Source: Brachionus plicatilis
Taxonomy: Eukaryota > Rotifera > Eurotatoria > Ploima > Brachionidae
DNA: 64,000 nucleotides
Direction: 5' to 3'
Assembly (NCBI GenBank): GCA_010279815.1
Contig: QEOQ01000670.1
Coordinates: 898,934 to 962,933 of the forward strand
The position numbers were made by a program, and so were the translations under genes. Below are positions 57,444 through 64,000 of the stretch, piece by piece (position 1 is the first letter of the stretch; each line of letters begins with the position of its first letter). The notes beneath the pieces were generated by a model that made no database searches, had not been told where the DNA came from, and saw only the letters and a list, made by a program, of their open reading frames with translations.

Positions 57444-57939
57444 ATGTTGTCCACTTTCCGTGCACCATTGATGCGAGCTTTATCTCTAAGAGCGGTCACT
57501 GCTCGTTCATATTCAGCAGCTAAAGAATCTGATGATGATTTTGATAGCAGATGGGAATCGTATTTTAAACGACCAACTTTAGATGGATGGGAGTTGAGAA
57601 AAGGAATTAATGATATGCAAGGTTTTGACAATTTCCCAGAACCAAGAATCGTAGTTGCTTGTCTTGAGGCTTGTAGACGACTCAACGAGCCTTCGTTGGC
57701 CACCAGATATTTGGAAGCCCTGAGAGTACAAAATTTTCTTATTTTTAATTTTTTAATTTTTTAATTTTTTCCAGTGGAAAGCCGGAAAAGATGCCAAAGT
57801 TATATACCCATGGTTGATTCAAGAAATCAGACCAACTTTGGATAAACTCAAAATAGCCACTCCAGAGGACTTGGGCTATGAAAAGCCTGAATTTGGATTA
57901 AAAAGTGTATTCGAAATGAAAGGTCCAAACGACTATTAG
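57444..57939 (+). CDS. COX5A: Cytochrome c oxidase subunit 5A, mitochondrial
   Basis: Nuclear-encoded subunit of respiratory complex IV. Two exons, 57444-57725 and 57775-57939, phase 0, 49-bp intron, giving 148 residues (family about 150). The N-terminus is an Arg/Ser/Ala-rich import presequence ([20 protein letters not shown]). The mature part has [49 protein letters not shown] across the splice, [15 protein letters not shown] and [11 protein letters not shown], all hallmarks of COX5A. AATAAA signals are at 57968-57973 and 58005-58010. The MIX23 start codon follows only 203 bp after the stop on the same strand. Confidence 0.95.
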
Positions 57940-58122
57940 ATGATAGTTTAGATTAAAAAAAAAAGTTAATAAATTTAGACGTTCTCATCGATTAATGTAA
58001 AACCAATAAAAAATTTCATAAAACTAAATATGTTTATTTAATAGAATTAATTCTTGAAAATAATTTTTTTTTGTGTAGGGTGGAACTTAAAATCCACATT
58101 TAACCTTCAATATTGAAAATTA

Positions 58123-58142
58123 TTCCATTCTTTTTTTTAGAA
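58123..58142 (+). promoter_or_regulatory. Splice-acceptor-like tract abutting the MIX23 start codon
   Basis: A pyrimidine tract (ccattcttttttttt) ending in AG stops 2 nt before the ATG. With the COX5A polyadenylation signals only about 130 bp upstream, this is the arrangement of a spliced-leader trans-splice site within an operon. A conventional 5' UTR intron is the alternative. Confidence 0.45.
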
Positions 58143-58922
58143 ATGTCTAACAATAAACCGCTAATTGTCTCAGATACGGAAGCTTTGAATGAACTTGACT
58201 GCTCTGATCCTCTTAAATTCCAAGTAAATATATTTGACAAATTTTGAATCTATAAGGTGCTTGTACACCGGTTTATTTAAAAGTTTGGATTCAATTGCAT
58301 CTTAAGCTTTAAGATAAATACAAAAATTTAATCCTTATTTTGGTCTTATCTATTAGGAAAAGTTATTTCTTTGATAAATATAAAATGAAATTTTATTTCT
58401 ACATTTTGGTAGATCTGGCCAAATTCTAAATAGCCATATGCTGTAGTTTGAAAACAAATGCTGAAGTAGGCAAAATGTTGACGGAAAATTTTTAATTAAT
58501 TATTTTCTGTAAGAATCGAATACTCCGGATAAGAAAATTTGATGACAAAATTATAAATATTTTAAATGCGGAAATTCCGACTCAATCATTTATAAATAAA
58601 GGTATTGTTGATCCAAAAAATAAATGCCAACAGTTTAAACAAGAAGTAACTCTAATTTAACTAGCTTATTGATTTTATTTTTGATTAAATTTTATTCAAG
58701 CTGAGGGATTATTATGATTCAAGAGAAAGTGCCATCAAAAAATGCATTGATTATGCCAAAAACGAAGTCGAAAAACTCAAACAGAATCCGGATACCCCAC
58801 TTTATCTAATAAAAGAGAAAAATTTTAATTTTAGATTTTTCCAACAAGAACTAGAAATCGATAGTATTGATAAATCAAGAACGGTCAAGGCTGTTGATGA
58901 AAGATGCAGATCGTTTGAATAA
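58143..58922 (+). CDS. MIX23: MIX23 (CCDC58) mitochondrial intermembrane-space protein
   Basis: Three exons, 58143-58223, 58514-58645 and 58701-58922, all phase 0, giving 144 residues, equal to the vertebrate length. Family landmarks are LRIRKFDDKIINILN, AEIPTQSF, CQQFKQELRDYYDSRESAIK with KKCIDYAKNEV, and the C-terminal VDERCRSFE. Cysteines are paired in C-x(n)-C positions consistent with oxidative folding in the intermembrane space through the MIA pathway. No presequence is present, as expected. The exons are individually short, so the gene is easy to miss. It sits directly behind COX5A. Confidence 0.88.
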
Positions 58923-59159
58923 CAAACTTTAGTCTCTGACGATTTTTAATGGTCAAATAAATATATTTTAAAAAAATTCAAAATTTTTATTTAATAAAAT
59001 GTTAAAATTTACAAAAACTTATGAAATCTTTTACGAAGAAAAAAAAATTAGCTTAAAATTAAAGCAAAAATTTTAGATTTTGAAACAAAAAATACTCTGA
59101 AAAATTTCTAGATTTATATTAACTTTAGAACAAGAAGTGAATTTTTTTTTACCAAAAAC

Positions 59160-59873
59160 TTATCTCTTGGTAAAATATTTTCTATAAGTCAAAATTTCAA
59201 TGAGAAAAAACAAGGCACTTATTGCATTGATACCAACAGCAACACTGGCAATGATTATAGAATAATCAGCTTGATATTCGGTGTAGTCACCTATTCCTTC
59301 ACCACCATAGACAGATATAGCAATTATTTGAAAAAGTGATGAAACAACCAAAGTCCAAAAAATCAGTGAAGGCATTCCAAGTCTGTTATTGCCAAAGTCT
59401 TTACATATGCCAATTAAGGATGCAATCAATATGAATAAATTTATGGCAACCGCAATTGTATAAAATACTTGGGCTAAAAGAAAAAAAATCAAATCTATCT
59501 AAATTAATTCTAATCAACCTCACAAGCGTGAATCCATTGGACTTAAATTAAAAAAAAGTTAGGATCTTATTAAATTTGAGCATCAACAAAGCCTACAGTT
59601 ACTGAAATCAATTGTAAAGCAATATAAATCATGATGATTTTCAATCCATTCTAATCTTATATTTCGGCAAGTGAACCATAGACCATATGTGAAGAATTCT
59701 TGAGTATTTTCGGTAGAGACTTTTCTTTGCCAATTGTTGGTAAACATTGCTACAAAAATTAGAACAGTTGAAAAAAGCAGAACTAAAACTCCGCACAAAT
59801 AGACCGGTCCACGAACTACATTTTTGATGACACTATTTGAATTAGGAGCGTCGATTAAATTTTTTTTTTGCAT
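59160..59873 (-). CDS. Claudin/PMP22-superfamily tetraspan protein
   Basis: Three exons on the minus strand: 59873-59603, an 18-nt microexon 59541-59524, and 59473-59160, giving 200 residues. There are four membrane segments: about 22-44 (VYLCGVLVLLFSTVLIFV), a second after the microexon (FYTIAVAINLFILIASLIG), a third (MPSLIFWTLVVSSLFQIIAI) and a fourth (IIIASVAVGINAISALFFLI). The first extracellular loop carries the claudin signature GLWFTC followed by a second Cys. The microexon adds QWIHAS, joining loop to helix 2 in frame with a strong GTGAGG donor. A junctional or membrane-organising role is inferred from the family. Length and topology fit claudins, but no specific member is identified. 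Confidence 0.8.
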
Positions 59874-61386
59874 TTTTCAAAAATTTTTCAATTCCATTTA
59901 AATTATGACAGCTTTTATATTAGTCTATTCCCTAGTAACTGCAAGTATCCAAGGAATTTAAATTTGAAACATATTTCATCTGTGTCTGATTTTGAACCAA
60001 ATTTACAGTTAAATAAATCTCATCTGATTTTGGAAAAAAACAAAGTTTAATTTGTTTATTCTTTAAAAATTAGGAAAGCGTTTAATCACCTAAGAATTCG
60101 ATTTCTTTTTTATTGAATAATCGAGATCGAATAATGAAAGAATTTATTTGAGATTTGTTTTTCATTTGATGAACTTAAAAGTTAAATAAATAATAAAATA
60201 AGGAATTGAATCGAATGCAAAAGTTTGAAAATTTAAAAATTTAAAAATTTTTAAGATGATTTAAAAATTAATCATTTCTTTTAATTTAATTATGTAATTA
60301 AACAGAAATTATTAAGAACAAAATTTTGATTTATTTTTAAAAGAAGTTAATGTTAATATACAAAAAGCATCTTTTTTGAATCTCAAATTTAAATTTTTTT
60401 CACAACATAAACCCTGATAATTTAAAATGAGTTAAACAAGTTTATTTTAAAAATAAAAAAATTAAGGAATACAAAAATTTTATACCTGAATTGTTTTAAT
60501 TTAAAATATTAATTTCAAAATTATAAAAATCAACAAAACGTCAATTTAATTTATGTGACCAAATAAATAAATTTTTAATGAATTTTAAATTATAAATTAT
60601 TTATAATATTAATTAAATATGTTTGGCTCTGTTGTTTTCAGGGCTTTAAATTTAAAAAAAAATTTTCAAAAATGGTCAACCAAGACATCATTTTTAAATG
60701 GTGATTAGAAAATTTTTAATCACTGAAATAAATCATCAGATAGATTTTAGTCTTAATTTTGTCTCTTTCAAAAAATGACTAAATTATGATCGTTTGATAA
60801 TCAAATTTTGCATTTTTTCTTTTATTTTAGAGTCATTTCATTTAAAAAAAAAAGCAAAAGCGTTTTTATTTTTAATTATTTTTTAGGTAAATATTCTAAA
60901 TAAGTCAAATTCCACTTAAACAGGAAGAAGTGATAATCAAATTCCTGGAATCGTTCTCATCTCTTGATACTTGATTATTCATTAGATAAAATTTTATTTT
61001 TAGAATTTAAACTATTCAAATTTTTTTTTCCAAATAATAGAAACTCAAAAAAATTTATTTTTTTTTTGCGTTTTCTATTGTCAAAATAACAATATTGTTC
61101 AATAAAAGCTTATCGATTTTTCTCATGCCGATAAAATTATGAATTACTTGGGCGTTCTCGACATTTTCAATCTTATTTCTCCCAAGTCTTATTATGCTTA
61201 TTAAATTACAATGAATAAATATCACAAGAAAAATATAAAAAAAAATTTTTTTTATATTTTACTCTTTTCTAGTTTCAAAATTTCAAATATTTCAACTTTT
61301 CTTAAATTATAAAATTATAAATAAATTGTTCTTATAGATACCACTTAACATAAGCCAAAAGAGCATTTTTTTTAATTTTGAAAAAA
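59874..61386. other. AT-rich intergenic region
   Basis: Divergent space between the claudin-like gene and PHM. No exon, repeat array or RNA gene is recognised. Confidence 0.5.
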
Positions 61387-62803
61387 ATGCTTTGTCTGAT
61401 TGCGCTATTGTGTCTACAGGTCACTTCATTGGTATTCGCTTCACCAGTCGAATTGGACCTGCTGATGCCGGATGTTTCACCAAAAGCTAAAGATACTTAC
61501 TTGTGTAAAAAATTTAAACTTGACGAAAACCAACCAATTTATATCAATCAATTCGAGGCTAATTCAACCAAAGAAATCGCTCATCATATCCTTTTGTTCG
61601 GCTGTGATGAAGTCGGAAATGAGGACGTGTGGAATTGCGGTGAAATGAACTCTGGAAATCAAAATGACAACTACAAACTAGGTCCGGTTTGTACCGGAAG
61701 AAAGCAGTCTATTATTTTTGCATGGGCCTTGGACGCACCCAAACTCGTCCTTCCCAATGACGTTGCCTTCAAATTGGGAGGTGATTCAGACAAAAAATAT
61801 TTGGTAATGCAAGTTCATTATGCCAATGTAGACAAGTTTTTAAACGGTGGAACAGATAACTCGGGTCTTAAATTGTTGGGACAAACGGAACCAGTTGAAA
61901 ACACTGCTGGTGTTTATTTGGTATCTACTGGTGGCTACATTAGCCCTGGAAAAGTTGAAAATTTCGAGGCTGCTTGTGAGATGAACGAAAATTTTGTCAT
62001 GCATCCATTTGCCTACAGAACCCATGCACACAAACTAGGATTGGTCAACTCGGGATATGTGGTCAAGGAGCATGGACATGACTGGACTGAAATAGGTCGT
62101 AGATCTCCTCAATTACCACAAATGTTTTTTCCTGTATCAAATAAAATTGAAATAAATAAAGGTGATGTGATTGTAGGTAGATGCACAATGAAAAATTTTG
62201 TCGATAGAACAGTTCACATTGGGTAATGAATAAATGAGATAAGCTAAACAAAAGATTTTTATTTTTTTTTTAAGATCAACTGGTGACGATGAAATGTGCA
62301 ATTTTTACATCATGTATTATGTAAAAGGAGACAAAATATTGAGCAATAACAACTGTTTTTCGTACGGTCCACCGTATTGGCACTTGGATAGATTCAGAGA
62401 TAGCAAAGGACACGGTCTTGACATGGACAGAATGCCCAAAGATACCAGTGAAGTACCTGCAGATCAAGTTGAACAATTGAAAAATGGCGGTGGACATGGA
62501 GCTCATGGAGCACATCAAAATAAGCACATGGACCACTCTATGAAAGAAGAGGACATGAGCCGTAAAGAAGACAACCAAAATGACATAGATGAATCTATGG
62601 AAGAATTAAGAGAAATTTTATTAAGCAATAAAATCAAAAATCAGCTACAAGCAAGTATATTGAACTCGTTGTTGGACGAGTATGAGACTAAGTTGGGGTC
62701 CATGAATGAGCCTAAGCTGGATGAAGATTCAGATGACATTGTTATGGACTTGGAAAATCTTGAGAATGAATATTATCTAAGAAAATTGCTTGGAAGTAGA
62801 TAA
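61387..62803 (+). CDS. PHM: Peptidylglycine alpha-hydroxylating monooxygenase (PHM)
   Basis: Copper-, ascorbate- and O2-dependent enzyme that hydroxylates C-terminal glycine of neuropeptide precursors in secretory granules. Two exons, 61387-62222 and 62275-62803, phase 2, 52-bp intron, giving 454 residues. ATG at 61387 is chosen because the frame further upstream has no ATG; it opens a signal peptide (1-19, MLCLIALLCLQVTSLVFA). All six copper ligands are present: His66 and His67 (AHHILLFGC), His144 (QVHYA), His213 and His215 (YRTHAHKLG), and Met286 (MCNFYIMYY). There is no lyase (PAL) domain, so it is monofunctional like insect PHM. The 100-residue C-terminal extension has a His/Met-rich patch (HGAHGAHQNKHMDHSM) and an acidic coiled-coil-like end. 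Confidence 0.93.
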
Positions 62804-64000
62804 GTTTTTATTTAACTACGGACTGATTAATTTGGCATCTATATATATTTAGTAATTTGTTGTGATATCAATTAAATCTTGTGGTTCAAAAGTCTCTATA
62901 TAGATGAAAATATATTTTCTTAAACACATAATAAAAAGGTTATTTATTTAAATTTTTTATAACTTATTTTATAGAAATCGGAAAATTATCATCAATTGTA
63001 CAAAATGATTTGCAAAATTTTTAAAAATTTTTTTAAATATAATCGAACGAAAAATGTAATTCTTTTTTTTTGATACTTTGAAGCTATTTTTAAACATGCT
63101 TTGTGTATTATTTAGTGATAAAATCAAATTCACTTTTGAATAATAGTAAAACAATTGAGTTTATTTTTATTTGAATACAAAAATTAAATTAAAATAAAAT
63201 TAAAAAGAAATGTTTGAAACTTTTACAATCTTATTTTTAAATTCAAATTTTTAATATTCGAATATACTTCTACTTGAATTCATATTTGATTTCAATACTT
63301 GTATTCACAAATAACTTTTATTATACTTTCTCTTATAAAAAATAGAAAGATTCAGTATAGAGTTATTTTTAAAAGTAAATGAAAGCGTCAATGTTTTTGA
63401 CCATGTGTACTAGCTATTTATAATAATGTTCAATAAGCTAAAGCAACAAATTAAGCTTTATTTAAAAGATTATGTATTAATTGCTAATTTTTTTTCAAAG
63501 CTAAAAAAAACATTTAGCATAATGATCCAATTGCTATTTTGAATTTTGGAAATCGATAAATGATAATTGCGTGATTTAAGAGAAAATTTATTAAAATATT
63601 TAAATTTCATTTAAGTGACGAAAAGGGTGCGTTTTTTATCTTTATCTTCATAAATCAAATTTTTTGAGAAGTGATTTTATTCTATCATGGTTATTTAATA
63701 AATTGATTTATATAAAAAAATTATAAAGAATCAGTCCGAAAATTAATTTTCTTTCCAAATTTTATACAAAAAAAAAGTTGAAATAGTTATATTAGCAAAT
63801 TAAATAAGTTGAATTTAAAGTTTAAATCTATTAAAAATTAAATGATTTATATGTTTCAAGAGATGGATGAATAGAATGCATTTTTGCCTTAATATTTAAA
63901 TAAAATAATCAAATTTAATCATTTTATTAGTAAAATTATACCGTAAAAATAGAATGCAAGTTTGTTTTACAATTTAATTAATTAAATTTGCATTTTGAAA
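62804..64000. other. AT-rich downstream region
   Basis: AATAAA near 62928 may be the PHM polyadenylation signal. Beyond it the DNA is AT-rich with no recognised gene or repeat array. Confidence 0.5.

Noticed and set aside
57374..57703. 109-residue minus-strand frame
   Set aside because: Antisense to COX5A exon 1.

Overview
This is nuclear DNA of a small-genome animal. Protein-coding exons with GT-AG introns (many only 50-70 bp) sit in extremely AT-rich noncoding DNA. Gene content is metazoan: ASPP-type p53/PP1 regulator, claudin-like tetraspan, dynactin p25, CNPase, annexin, PHM, ANKUB1, SUEL lectin receptor, GPI-type Ig protein. Low GC, compact introns, small NIDO proteins and a bacterial-sized acyltransferase-3 gene would suit a monogonont rotifer (Brachionus-like). 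That is an inference from gene content and composition, not a demonstrated identification.

Layout. 0-1 kb: last exon of a two-finger C2H2 protein (+). 4-6 kb: a decayed LINE reverse transcriptase relic and a foldback element. 6.1-11.4 kb: a complete four-exon mitochondrial aconitase (-), whose 2.8-kb intron 2 carries a 9-bp-TSD foldback MITE, a ~1.57-kb palindrome and two 41-bp minisatellite units. 13.1-14.4 kb: CNPase (-). 16.9-21.8 kb: an ASPP gene (+) preceded by a 41-bp minisatellite and holding a second, inverted, related array in its last intron. 22.1-23.4 kb: a secreted NIDO/Thr-rich protein (-). 24.9-29.0 kb: three minus-strand genes in a row (annexin, a putative BEN-domain protein, dynactin subunit 5). 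31.4-33.6 kb: acyltransferase-3 (+) converging on a second NIDO protein (-). 35.0-37.9 kb: nested transposons, including a 5'-truncated LINE flanked by a perfect 129-bp direct repeat and an assembly gap. 38.1-39.7 kb: PDIA3-like disulfide isomerase (-) with an ERSE-like promoter motif. 43.3-44.2 kb: two-Ig GPI-type protein (-). 47.7-48.8 kb: a fucosyltransferase-like gene (-) with an apparent 1-bp frameshift. 49.3-51.2 kb: ANKUB1 (+). 53.0-55.3 kb: SUEL/CUB-like receptor (+). 57.4-58.9 kb: COX5A and MIX23 close together in tandem (+), a candidate operon. 59.2-59.9 kb: claudin-like protein (-) with an 18-nt microexon. 61.4-62.8 kb: PHM (+) with a His/Met-rich tail.

Themes. Three mitochondrial genes are present (ACO2, COX5A, MIX23). 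Secretory-pathway genes include PDI and PHM; PHM makes amidated peptides and is copper-dependent. The most unusual noncoding signal is a 41-bp repeat family with two fixed GC-rich boxes exactly 12 bp apart, found at four loci between 10 and 21.5 kb. Exon junctions were derived by hand from splice consensus, reading-frame phase and family conservation.
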